A DNA stretch of 64,000 nucleotides, from contig JAPOSC010000056.1 of the NCBI GenBank assembly GCA_026709935.1, forward strand, positions 21,674 to 85,673. Direction: 5' to 3'. Positions 55,032 through 62,988 of the stretch are shown one piece after another. Below the pieces are notes generated by a model. That model was not told the origin of the DNA, did no database searches, and was given only the letters and a program-made list of their open reading frames with translations. Position 1 is the stretch's first letter; every line of letters starts with the position of its first letter. The translations under genes and the position numbers were made by a program. This stretch comes from Thiotrichales bacterium (GTDB lineage Bacteria; Pseudomonadota; Gammaproteobacteria; HK1).

Positions 55032-55895
55032 ATGCCGCTCGCGCTCGCTTCCACCGTGATCGGCGAGGGTCCGCCGGCCGTGATTCTCCACGGCCTGTTC
55101 GGCTCCGGCACGAACTGGCGGACCATCGCACGGGGGCTCGCGTCCCGCCTCGAATGCCACCTCGTCGACCAGCGCAACCACGGTCGGTCTCCGCATGCGC
55201 GCGGCATGGCGTATCCAGACCTCGCCGAGGATGTGCTCGGCTACCTGGACCGACTGGACCGGAAATTTCATCACCATCCACGCGCCCTCGCTTCGCGAAG
55301 CAGTGAAATTTCCGGGTTCGATACGGCCCGGCTCGACCGGGTCGGGCTCATCGGCCACAGCATGGGCGGCAAGGCCGCGATGACCCTGGCCCTGCTGGCC
55401 CCGGAGCGCGTGGGCTGGCTCGTCGTGGCCGACATCGCCCCCGCCCCGTCGCCGAGCGACCACCGCCCGATCCTTGACGCACTGCGGGGGCTGGCGCCCG
55501 CCTCCCTCGCCACGCGCGCCGCGGCAGACGCCGCCCTCGCCCGTTCCATTCCCGAACCCGCACTCCGCCAATTCCTGCTCCGGAACCTCGTCCACGGCGA
55601 TGGCGATGGCGGCCTGCGCTGGCGCATCGACCTCGATGCGATCGCCGAGGCACTGCCGGACCTCCTCGGCTTTCCGTCCCTCACCCCGGGCGCCGCCTAC
55701 CCGGGACCGACCCTGTTCCTGCGCGGCGAGCACTCGGAGTATCTGACCGCAAGCCACGAGGCGCGCATCCGCACCCTCTTCCCTTGCGCGTCCATCGACA
55801 CCATCCCTGGCGCCGGCCACTGGCTCCATGCCGAACAGCCGGCCGCGGTCACGGACCGGATCGCTCGCTTCATCGACGAATCGACGGCCGGCTGA
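55032..55895 (+). CDS. alpha/beta hydrolase (YbfF-like) with an in-frame repeat insertion
   Basis: A 287-residue hydrolase. It has the oxyanion region ILHGLFGSGTNWRTIARGLA, VDQRNHGRSPHARGMAYPDL, the nucleophile elbow GLIGHSMGGKAAMTLALLAP, and a C-terminal GAGHWLHAEQPAAV with the catalytic His. YbfF-type proteins are small esterases. Between the helix ending LGYLDRLD and the strand DRVGLIGHS, relatives have only a few residues; here about 20 extra residues come from a 57-bp palindromic repeat (55259-55315), a multiple of three, so the frame is kept. Whether the enzyme still works is unknown. The inserted site is just before the active Ser. Confidence 0.85.
   Translation: MPLALASTVIGEGPPAVILHGLFGSGTNWRTIARGLASRLECHLVDQRNHGRSPHARGMAYPDLAEDVLGYLDRLDRKFHHHPRALASRSSEISGFDTARLDRVGLIGHSMGGKAAMTLALLAPERVGWLVVADIAPAPSPSDHRPILDALRGLAPASLATRAAADAALARSIPEPALRQFLLRNLVHGDGDGGLRWRIDLDAIAEALPDLLGFPSLTPGAAYPGPTLFLRGEHSEYLTASHEARIRTLFPCASIDTIPGAGHWLHAEQPAAVTDRIARFIDESTAG
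55259..55315. repeat. dispersed palindromic repeat, short form inside a coding gene
   Basis: A 57-bp copy bounded by CCGGAAATTTCA and AGTGAAATTTCCGG, with a centre containing CGCTTCGCGAAG. It is wholly within the alpha/beta hydrolase gene and adds 19 codons without a stop. The two ends match the ends of the 158-bp copies and the 51-bp copy. Confidence 0.85.
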
Positions 55896-56256
55896 CCCGC
55901 ATCCGTCGCCGGGCCGCGGACTCGGGCCAAACGCCCCCGACGCCTGCGAACGCGGCGCCGGCCTCCAGATACGCTGCGATCTCGTCCACGGTCGGATTGA
56001 CCGTCTCGATCTACGGTCGAATCGACCTTCTCAATCTGCGGTCGGTCCGACCTTCTCAATCTACGGTCGGTCCGACCTTCTCAATCTACGGTCGGTCCGA
56101 CCTTCTCAATCTACGGTCGGTCCGACCTTCTTCATGCCGACACGCGTCGCGCCCGATGCCTACAAACGTCGGGCGAAAAACCCATCGTGGACGTACGAGT
56201 GGGTCTTCATCATGGCCACCGGAACGAGCCACCGATACACTGGAGACATCGCAGCC
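55896..56256. other. intergenic region with a 25-bp tandem array
   Basis: The 361 bases between the hydrolase stop and the DUF1640-like start contain six 25-bp tandem units (55991-56140). The remaining bases show no gene. The final 100 bases probably hold the promoter and leader of the DUF1640-like gene. Confidence 0.5.
55991..56140. repeat. six tandem 25-bp units with an internal palindrome
   Basis: Units begin at 55991, 56016, 56041, 56066, 56091 and 56116. The three units at 56041, 56066 and 56091 are identical; the outer three are degenerate. Each good unit holds the 13-base palindrome GGTCGGTCCGACC, followed by TTCTCAATCTAC. Regular spacing and the dyad resemble protein-binding iterons or an operator array. 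No replication genes are nearby. Confidence 0.85.
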
Positions 56257-56685
56257 ATGAACCAGCCCGTGATCGATACGCTGAAACTGGCGGACAACCT
56301 CAAGGAATCCGGCTTCCCGGATCGGCAGGCGGAGGGGCTCGCCCGCGCGCTCGGCTACGCGCTGACCGAGCATGTCGCCACCAAGGCCGATCTCGACACG
56401 GCGATCCGGCTCGTTCGAGCCGACATCGCCGCCCTCGACAAGAAGTTCAGTAGTGCCCTCGACAGCAAGTTCAGTACCCTCGACGCCAAGGGCAATGCCC
56501 GCGACGCCAGGATCGATGCCCTTGATGCCAGGATCGATGCCCTCAACGCCAAGATCGACGCCCTCGACAAGAAGTTCGAGGCCAAGTTCAACTCGCTGCA
56601 GACACAGATCAGATTCGTCTTCGCGATGCTCGCCGCATTGCTGGCCCTGGGCCTGATCGATACCGTCGTACCCCTGATCGCCTGA
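56257..56685 (+). CDS. DUF1640-like coiled-coil membrane protein
   Basis: A 142-residue protein. The N-terminus NQPVIDTLKLADNLKESGF and GLARALGYALTEHVATKADL match the DUF1640 pattern of a short helical domain. A coiled-coil made of near-heptad repeats follows (ARIDALDARIDALNAKIDAL), then a C-terminal membrane anchor (FVFAMLAALLALGLIDTVV). The ATG at 56257 is chosen from family similarity; one at 56212 is in frame. The coiled-coil repeats are encoded by imperfect direct DNA repeats, so its length may vary between strains. Function unknown. Confidence 0.78.
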   Translation: MNQPVIDTLKLADNLKESGFPDRQAEGLARALGYALTEHVATKADLDTAIRLVRADIAALDKKFSSALDSKFSTLDAKGNARDARIDALDARIDALNAKIDALDKKFEAKFNSLQTQIRFVFAMLAALLALGLIDTVVPLIA

Positions 56686-56965
56686 GGCAGCGTCACCTCC
56701 GTCCGCCCCCCGAGCTCGGCCCCGTCCAGCCTGGCGGCGCTCGATCTCTGCGGTCGCTCCCACCCGGCGTCGTTTCGGTCCGGAGGCTGCTTGCCCTTGA
56801 GAAAGCCACTCTCGGCCATCGGCACAAGCACGCGCTCCTTCAGCGGGAATACCCGCGCACGCTGTACACTCTGGGCCATCCGCCCGCAGTTCTCGGGGTT
56901 CCGTCCCCAAGGTTCAATCACCAGGGTTCCATCACCATAGTTCGAGGGACCAAGGAGACCGACGC

Positions 56966-57847
56966 ATGCCGACCCTCACCACCGACGATGGAGTGCGCCT
57001 CGCCTTCGAGGAGACCGGCAGCGGCACCCCCGTGGTATTCGTCCACGAGTTCGCGGGCGACCTGCGAAGCTGGGAGCCGCAGGTACGCCATCTCTCGCGC
57101 CGTTATCGATGCATCACCTGGAACGCCCGCGGGTTCCCCCCCTCCGATGTCCCCGACGACACCGGCGCCTATTCGCAGAATCGGGCCCGCGACGACGTGC
57201 GGGCGGTGCTCGACGCACTCGACATCGAGCGGGCCCATGTGGTGGGGCTCTCGATGGGCGGCTTCGCGACGCTGCACTTCGGCCTCGCCTACCCCGAACG
57301 GGCCCGCTCGCTCGTGGTCGCCGGCGTCGGGTACGGGGCGGAACCCGATCAGCGGGAACGGTTCCGCCGCGAAGCGGACCTTACCGCCCAGGTCCTTCGC
57401 ACCGAAGGCATGGCCGCCTCGGCCAAGGCCTACTCGCTGGGCCCTACCCGCGTGCAGTTCCAGAACAAGGACCCGCGCGGCTGGGGGGAGTTCGCCCACA
57501 TGCTGGCGGAGCATTCCGCGGTCGGGTCTGCGCACACCCAGCAGGGGGTGCAGAAGGAACGCCCGTCCGTGTTCGACCTCGCCGACGAGATGCGCAAGCT
57601 CACCGTGCCGACCCTCATCGTGACCGGCGACGAGGACTGGCCCTGCCTGGTCCCGAGCGTGTTCATGAAGCGCACGATCCCGAGTGCGGGGTTGCTGGTG
57701 GTGCCGAACACCGGCCATACCATCAACCTCGAGGAGCCGGCCGCGTTCAACGCCGCGCTGGCCGACTTCTTCGCCCAGGTCGACGCCGGACGATGGCCGA
57801 TGCGGGACCCGCGCGCAGAGAGCGAGTCGATCACGGGGATGAAGTAG
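56966..57847 (+). CDS. alpha/beta hydrolase
   Basis: A 293-residue hydrolase of the esterase/lactonase type. It starts MPTLTTDDGVRLAFEETGSG, has VFVHEFAGDLRSWEPQVRHL, the nucleophile elbow VVGLSMGGFATLHFG, Asp in VTGDEDWPC and His in VVPNTGHTINLEEP. AAGGAG lies nine bases before the ATG at 56966. No substrate is evident. It is followed after 72 bases by an oxidoreductase gene in the same direction. Confidence 0.88.
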   Translation: MPTLTTDDGVRLAFEETGSGTPVVFVHEFAGDLRSWEPQVRHLSRRYRCITWNARGFPPSDVPDDTGAYSQNRARDDVRAVLDALDIERAHVVGLSMGGFATLHFGLAYPERARSLVVAGVGYGAEPDQRERFRREADLTAQVLRTEGMAASAKAYSLGPTRVQFQNKDPRGWGEFAHMLAEHSAVGSAHTQQGVQKERPSVFDLADEMRKLTVPTLIVTGDEDWPCLVPSVFMKRTIPSAGLLVVPNTGHTINLEEPAAFNAALADFFAQVDAGRWPMRDPRAESESITGMK

Positions 57848-57919
57848 AGGCGACGCACATGTTGCCGCCGATGCGGCCATTGCGAGCATTCGTGTGCACT
57901 GGAAACGGAGTTCGAAAAC

Positions 57920-58900
57920 GTGAGAGCCGTGGTTTGCCGGGCATGGGGGCCGCCTGAATCACTGATGGTCGAAGAGGTGCCGGAGCCGAGACCGGGGCCA
58001 GACGATGTGCTCATTCAGGTGCGGGCGTGCGGCGTGAACTTCGCCGACGCGCTGATCGTCCAGGGTACGTACCAGGAGAAGCCGCTCCTGCCCTTCACGC
58101 CGGGGCTCGAAGTCGCCGGCGAGATCGTGGCCATGGGTCGGGACGTGGCCGGATTCGCCACGGGGCAGCGGGTGGCGGCGCTCTGCGCCACGGGGGGGTA
58201 CGCCGAGACGGTGACCGCACCCGCCGCGGTGACGGTGCAGATCCCCGACTCGATGCCCTACGAGACCGCGGCGGGATTCCTGGTGGCGTACGGGACCGCG
58301 CATGTCGGGCTCGATTATCGTGCGCGACTCGGCGCGGGCGAGACCCTGCTCGTGCACGGCGCCGCCGGCGGCGTCGGCCTGGCTGCGGTAGAGGTCGGGA
58401 AGGCGATGGGCGCGACGGTCATCGCCACCGCGGGCTCGCAGGACAAGCGCGCGCTGGCAAGCAGCCGCGGCGCCGACCACGTGATCGACTATCGCGCCGG
58501 CGAGTTCAAGGATCTCGTCAAGATGCTCACCGACGACCGCGGCACCGATGTCGTCTTCGATCCCGTCGGCGGCAGCGTCCTCGCACAATCGATGCGCTGC
58601 ATCGCGTGGGGAGGCCGGCTGCTCGTCATCGGATTCGCGGCGGGCGATATTCCCCAGGTTCCGGCCGGACTGGTACTGGTGAAAAACATCAGTCTGATCG
58701 GGGTCTACTGGGGCGCATACCGCATGCACAACCCCGCGGTCATTACCAGGTCGCTTCATCGCCTGTTCAAGTGGTTCGAGCGGGGGGCGCTGCGTCCCAT
58801 GGTCTCGGAGACGCTGCCGCTCGAACGCGCCGCGCAGGCGATGCGACGGCTGCTCGACCGGGAAGCACGGGGCAAGATCGTGCTGACCACCGCGGGCTGA
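57920..58900 (+). CDS. quinone oxidoreductase-like protein (zinc-free MDR family)
   Basis: A 326-residue NADPH-dependent medium-chain reductase. It has VRACGVNFADALIVQGTYQ, the glycine-rich LLVHGAAGGVGLAAVEVGKA and VVFDPVGGSVLAQSMRCIAW. The zinc-binding residues of alcohol dehydrogenases are missing, as in quinone oxidoreductase/Nemethylmaleimide-type members of the family. It starts with GTG at 57920. The function is likely reduction of quinones or enone compounds. An EamA transporter follows after 21 bases. Confidence 0.9.
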   Translation: MRAVVCRAWGPPESLMVEEVPEPRPGPDDVLIQVRACGVNFADALIVQGTYQEKPLLPFTPGLEVAGEIVAMGRDVAGFATGQRVAALCATGGYAETVTAPAAVTVQIPDSMPYETAAGFLVAYGTAHVGLDYRARLGAGETLLVHGAAGGVGLAAVEVGKAMGATVIATAGSQDKRALASSRGADHVIDYRAGEFKDLVKMLTDDRGTDVVFDPVGGSVLAQSMRCIAWGGRLLVIGFAAGDIPQVPAGLVLVKNISLIGVYWGAYRMHNPAVITRSLHRLFKWFERGALRPMVSETLPLERAAQAMRRLLDREARGKIVLTTAG

Positions 58901-58921
58901 AGCGGCCACCCAGCCTCCACG

Positions 58922-59815
58922 ATGGCGCTCTCGGTCCCTCTCGGGGCGGTGCTCGTCTCGATCGTCATCCATTCGCTGTGGGGCGGGAATCCGGTGGCGG
59001 TCAAGTTTTCTCTGCTCGCCTTTCCGCCGCTGACCACCGCATTCCTGCGTTTTGCGATCGGGATCGCATGCATCGCCCTGTGGGCGCACTGGCGCGGCAT
59101 CTCGCTCCGGCCGGAGCGGGGGGAGTGGCGTGCGATGTGGATTGTCGCGCTGCTCTTTGCGGTGCAAATCGCGTCGATGAACATCGGCTTCGACCATACG
59201 TCCGGCGCGATGGGCTCGGTGCTCATCGCGACCAACCCGCTGTTCGCGGTGATCTTCGCGCACTTCCTCGTCGCCGGAGACCGGCTGACGCCGATGAAGG
59301 GGCTGGGTCTGACCGTGGCCATGGCGGGTACGTTGCTTGCGATGCTGGAGGATGCGGACATCGCGTCGCTCGACTTCGGCGCCGCCGGCAACTGGATCGT
59401 GCTCTCCAGCGCCCTGATGCTGGGGTTCCGCCTCGCGCTCGGCGCCCGCTTCGTGCGCCGCATCGAGCCCACCAAGGTCGCCCTGTGGCAGATGGTGCTC
59501 TCGCTGCCGCTGTTCGGAGTCGGGGCGCTGTGGCTGGAGGAGATCGCGTGGGATGCAGTAGGCGTGGGGCCGATCGCGGGGCTGCTCTTTCAGGGCATCG
59601 TGATCGCCGGGGTGGGGTTCACCGTCTCGTACCACCTGATGAAACGCTACACGCCGAGCGTCATGATGAGCTTCAACTTCATCTCTCCCATCGCCGGAGT
59701 GCTGTTCGCCACCTGGCTCCTCGGCGATCGGGTCGGCCCCCTCCTGCTCGCCGGAATGGCGCTGGTCGCAGTGGGGCTGTACCTCGTCGCGAAACAGCCG
59801 CGGACTGGGCGATGA
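58922..59815 (+). CDS. EamA/DMT family transporter
   Basis: A 297-residue membrane protein with ten helices in two EamA repeats. The first repeat includes IHSLWGGNPVAVKFSLLAFP and PPLTTAFLRFAIGI; the second includes FTVSYHLMKRYTPSVMMSFN and SPIAGVLFATWLLGDRVGP. The family exports or imports small metabolites; the substrate is unknown. The 3' half of the gene is repeated in shortened form at 62457-62704, beyond the AbiE pair. Confidence 0.9.
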   Translation: MALSVPLGAVLVSIVIHSLWGGNPVAVKFSLLAFPPLTTAFLRFAIGIACIALWAHWRGISLRPERGEWRAMWIVALLFAVQIASMNIGFDHTSGAMGSVLIATNPLFAVIFAHFLVAGDRLTPMKGLGLTVAMAGTLLAMLEDADIASLDFGAAGNWIVLSSALMLGFRLALGARFVRRIEPTKVALWQMVLSLPLFGVGALWLEEIAWDAVGVGPIAGLLFQGIVIAGVGFTVSYHLMKRYTPSVMMSFNFISPIAGVLFATWLLGDRVGPLLLAGMALVAVGLYLVAKQPRTGR

Positions 59816-59971
59816 ATTCGAACAAGACTAGGCGGGGCAGGATAATGCGGGCAACGAAGTGACCCTGGGAGCCACGCGCAAGCAGGCCGCGAACTTCGAT
59901 GCGCGGTTTGAGCACGACGCCTCCGTGAAGAACACCGGAACCGCCCCTGCATCACGCCCGGTGGCAGTCAG

Positions 59972-61432
59972 CTAGTATTTTGTCCTTACGTACATACCAA
60001 TCGTTCCATAGCATTGGTATCCAGTTCGCTTATGTTTGTGTTTGTTCAAGGCTGTATCGTAAGTCTTTCTGTAGAAGGTCTTTCCGCAAACAGTGCACTT
60101 GAAGACGTACGTAGAATCGCTTGTACGTTGGAAATTCGTGCTTCGGGTCGCTCGGCGTACCGGTGAACGCCGACCGGTCCATGCACGGTCCGTTCCGATT
60201 GTGCTTCCGGCGCTAGACCGGGTTGTCCTCGGAATGCTCTGAGGCCCTGATGGCGTTAGCTCGATTGGGTATCTCGGCGCAAATGGTGTTTGGGTGGATT
60301 TGACTCCGAGAATGCTGTCGACCAAATAGCTGCGCGGCTGGCCGCTGTCCGCGCGCACGGCCATCAGCAACACGTCTCCGGCACGCGAGCGTCGGAGCGA
60401 GTAAGCCTCGATCGCGCGTGTCGAACGATTGCCCTGCTTGTCGCGGTAGTCGATTTCCACGAGAAGACGGTTTGCGGCAGAGAATCGGATCATTTCGATA
60501 AGACTCTGTCCTTGGCTGCCTGTGGGCAGATCGACTACGCGCTCACGGATGAGCGTATCGCCGACCCCGACAGGCATGGCCGCAAGAGGCTGCGTGACGA
60601 TACCCTGGAGCCAATCGAAGATTTCCGGGAGCGCGTCCCAAAACGTCGTGACGGGGAGCAGCGCGGGGAGCTGATGCTCCAGCATGTGAATCCAACCGGC
60701 CTCAAGTTCCGCGCGGTGTGGCTCGAGATCGACCATGCGCGGAATGCCGATACCCTTGAATTCACACTTGGCACGCAGGACTTCCATAAATCTCTGCGGT
60801 TCCGGACGTGCTTCCGTGTTCCGGTAGAGATGGACGAAATCATAAAGATCGCGTGGGCGCGTCCGTTCCGCCAGCGCTCTGAATTTCTCCGCGAATGCTT
60901 CGGTGTAATCGTAGGCCAGGACTTCGATGCCATCTTCTGGAGCATCGCTGTATGGATGAAAAATCTTCACATGGACCGGCGGTAGAACGACTCGCTCGTC
61001 GGCGGTCAGATCGAGCTTGATGCGCGGGAGGGCATGGGTCGATGAGACAGGGCCCTTGTAACTGACCTTGCCCTGACACGAGATTTGGCCGCGGGGGTTC
61101 TCGTAAATGTCGAACTCCTGTTTGTCGGTCGGAATTTCAATGCCGGTTTGGTCATGGATCCATTCTCCGATTTCAGAAAATGCGCCCTTCAAGAAATCGG
61201 CGTCGAGATGCTCCGGGACGCGGAGCGTGAAGTCGAGATCCTCGGAAAACCGATAGGTCTCAAAGAAGCATTTCTTCAGACATGTGCCGCCTTTGAATAT
61301 CCAACTCTCCGCGAGATCCTCGCGCCCATAAATACCGGCGAGTATCCAACCGAGAACATAATCCTTCTCCACGATGTGCGGCGTCAGCGATGTCTGCTGG
61401 GCTATCGCGAGAATTTCGCGTTTATTGATCAT
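59972..61432 (-). CDS. AbiEii/AbiGii-family nucleotidyltransferase toxin with WYL-like and zinc-finger-like ends
   Basis: A 486-residue protein. Residues 1-260 are the AbiEii nucleotidyltransferase: FKGGTCLKKC (46-55), the metal motif RFSEDLDFTL (61-70), and KFRALAERTRPRDLYDFVHL (183-202). Residues about 311-391 resemble a WYL-type domain (IRFSAANRLLVEIDYRDKQG, EAYSLRRSRAGDVLLMAV). The C-terminus (441-486) looks like a zinc finger: CTVCGKTF, then HKH and CYG. The start overlaps the AbiEi stop by four bases. AbiEii toxins transfer nucleotides to targets such as tRNA ends. Base composition is lower in G+C than the flanks. Confidence 0.87.
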   Translation of the reverse strand: MINKREILAIAQQTSLTPHIVEKDYVLGWILAGIYGREDLAESWIFKGGTCLKKCFFETYRFSEDLDFTLRVPEHLDADFLKGAFSEIGEWIHDQTGIEIPTDKQEFDIYENPRGQISCQGKVSYKGPVSSTHALPRIKLDLTADERVVLPPVHVKIFHPYSDAPEDGIEVLAYDYTEAFAEKFRALAERTRPRDLYDFVHLYRNTEARPEPQRFMEVLRAKCEFKGIGIPRMVDLEPHRAELEAGWIHMLEHQLPALLPVTTFWDALPEIFDWLQGIVTQPLAAMPVGVGDTLIRERVVDLPTGSQGQSLIEMIRFSAANRLLVEIDYRDKQGNRSTRAIEAYSLRRSRAGDVLLMAVRADSGQPRSYLVDSILGVKSTQTPFAPRYPIELTPSGPQSIPRTTRSSAGSTIGTDRAWTGRRSPVRRATRSTNFQRTSDSTYVFKCTVCGKTFYRKTYDTALNKHKHKRTGYQCYGTIGMYVRTKY

Positions 61433-62238
61433 GGTGTTTCCGCGCGAGCCCAGCGCTCCGGCACGCGGAGCCGCCATTTGGTCACGACGAGTGGCCCATC
61501 CTGAGTCGGATCGAGCTTCGCATGCCCACCGCTCAGATGCGGCTCGCAAAGATGGCCCAGTTCAGCCCCGCCGGAGAAACGCTCGGATAGAAACCCGAGG
61601 CGTTTGAAGACAGCGCCGTTGTCAAGGCTCACCGCGTAATTCACGAGCTTTTTGTCGTCGCGATCATCGCGCCGCAGATAGGCTGCGAGGCAGTCGGAAA
61701 CATGCTGGATGCCGCCGCCGATCGCCGGGTCGTCGAGCATGTCGACGATCGTTCGATGCACATCGGAGACGGGCACCCGCGTCCGATGGCGCCAGACATT
61801 CTTCGTGCCGAAGATCTTCCGCTCATCGATATGCTTCAGCGAAAAGGGCGTGCCGTGCCGCTCCTGGCGCTTCTGACGCACGGGCTGCGCGGTCATCACG
61901 AAGATGTCCTTGAAAATCTGTTCGGTCAGGTCCCAGTGCTCGGCTGCTGAGCGGCCCCCGATATAGGCTGGCGCAAAGAGTGCGGGAACAAGCACCCACG
62001 GGTCATCGAGGACCCGATCCGACCCCATGGTGTCGATGGAAGCGGCGACATAGGCACCACGGCCGACTCGTCTCAGCCAACCCTGTTCAGCCCAGCGGGA
62101 CAGGCGTTGGGCGGCGCTGGTACGGTCAAGCTGAAGCGCATCCACCACGTCATCGACGTGAATGACGTCGCCGGCGGTCGACAGCACCCGAACAAGCTGC
62201 GCGCGTCCTCGGGGGAGGAGAATTATGTTTTTATTCAT
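61429..62238 (-). CDS. AbiEi-type antitoxin and transcriptional regulator
   Basis: A 269-residue protein of the AbiEi family. The N-terminal winged-helix part is DVVDALQLDRTSAAQRLSRW and EQGWLRRVGRGAYVAA. The body has PAYIGGRSAAEHWDL, the antitoxin motif KNVWRHRTRVPVSDVHRTIV, and DMLDDPAIGGGIQHVSDCLA. It overlaps the toxin gene by four bases (ATGA). AbiEi proteins normally repress their own promoter and neutralise the toxin. The promoter lies in the AT-rich stretch just above 62240. Confidence 0.9.
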   Translation of the reverse strand: MNKNIILLPRGRAQLVRVLSTAGDVIHVDDVVDALQLDRTSAAQRLSRWAEQGWLRRVGRGAYVAASIDTMGSDRVLDDPWVLVPALFAPAYIGGRSAAEHWDLTEQIFKDIFVMTAQPVRQKRQERHGTPFSLKHIDERKIFGTKNVWRHRTRVPVSDVHRTIVDMLDDPAIGGGIQHVSDCLAAYLRRDDRDDKKLVNYAVSLDNGAVFKRLGFLSERFSGGAELGHLCEPHLSGGHAKLDPTQDGPLVVTKWRLRVPERWARAETP

Positions 62239-62456
62239 GCCATCTAATTAGCAAAAAATATGAATTATTACAATCCAAATAAAAAATGACGATATTCGAA
62301 GTCCGCCGAGGTGCCGATTCTCTCCCGGCCCTGCCGATCGATCGCTCGATCGATTCGCGAGTGCCTGCATCGGTGCTCGCGGGTGACGCGGCGCCAACTC
62401 TGAATCGAGTATCGCGACGAAGCCCACGTCCAGGGTGGGACGGTGTGCGCGCGATC

Positions 62457-62704
62457 AAGGGGCTGGGGCTGGGGCTGGGCCTGGCCGTGGCCATGGCGGA
62501 CCCGTTGCTCGCCATGCTGCAGGATGCGGACATCGCGTCGCTCGACTTCGGCGCCGCCGGCAACTGGATCGTGCTCTCCAGCGCCCTGATGCTGGGTTCC
62601 GTCTCGCGCTTGGCGATCGCGTCGGCCCTCTCCTGCTCGCCGGAATAGCGCTGGTCGCAGTGGGGCTGTACCTCGTCGCGAAACAGACGCGGACCGCGCG
62701 ATGA
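62457..62704 (+). pseudogene. truncated, broken duplicate of the EamA transporter gene
   Basis: Bases 62457-62615 match the EamA gene from 59297 onward, nearly exactly over ATCGCGTCGCTCGACTTCGG and its neighbours. The sequence then jumps 282 bases and resumes with the 3' end of the gene (59720-59815 matches 62609-62704). One base is also lost in a G run (GGGG to GGG near 62595). The deletion ends coincide with the 7-base repeat CTCGGCG in the intact gene. The copy has no start, is out of frame and carries a stop. It flanks the AbiE module on the side opposite the intact gene. Confidence 0.85.
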
Positions 62705-62761
62705 CCGTGAGCTCGCGTTGCCCGCCGGGTCGGCGGCGTGTGAGGTTGGAGAGAGGGAGGT

Positions 62762-62793
62762 GGCCTCGGAATGATGGGAGGCATTCCGAGGCC
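62762..62793. terminator. perfect 12-bp hairpin
   Basis: GGCCTCGGAATG (62762-62773) pairs without mismatch with CATTCCGAGGCC (62782-62793) around the loop ATGGGAGG. It lies about 200 bases after the stop of the minus-strand surface-protein gene and 57 bases after the broken EamA copy. No clear T run follows on either strand, so the terminator reading is only the likeliest one. Confidence 0.5.
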
Positions 62794-62988
62794 GGCGGTC
62801 TTTGCTGCCGCCGCAAAAAAGCAGGGACCCCCGAAGAGGCCCCGCGCCTTGCGGTCGAAATCGCAAGGGGAGTAGCCGTCAATCTGGACTTCAAGACGCC
62901 GGAGGTCAAGCCGCCGCACCGCCGCTGCTGCACGCTCTGCCGCCTGTCCGACAGGTGTGAAGAGAAGTCATCCTGTCCGGGACAGCGG

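Larger units (their letters stand above)
62239..62988. other. AbiE upstream region, duplicate fragment and hairpins
   Basis: These 750 bases without an intact gene hold the AT-rich AbiE promoter region (62239-62290), the broken EamA duplicate (62457-62704), and two hairpins: a perfect 12-bp stem (62762-62793), and CCTTGCG/CGCAAGG at 62847-62868 on the downstream side of the cut surface-protein gene. The bases between are unassigned. Confidence 0.5.

Noticed and set aside
53151..55829. Long minus-strand open frame over lpdA and the hydrolase
   Set aside because: Antisense shadow without recognisable motifs, covering two genes with clear families.
56355..56921. Minus-strand frame with MAQSVQRARVFPLKERV over the DUF1640-like gene
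   Set aside because: The first 60 residues look slightly protein-like, but the rest is antisense to the coiled-coil gene and no family was recognised.
59816..59971. Frame after the EamA gene ending SRPVAVS as a small gene
   Set aside because: No start codon with a ribosome site and no family; it may be a scar at the module boundary.
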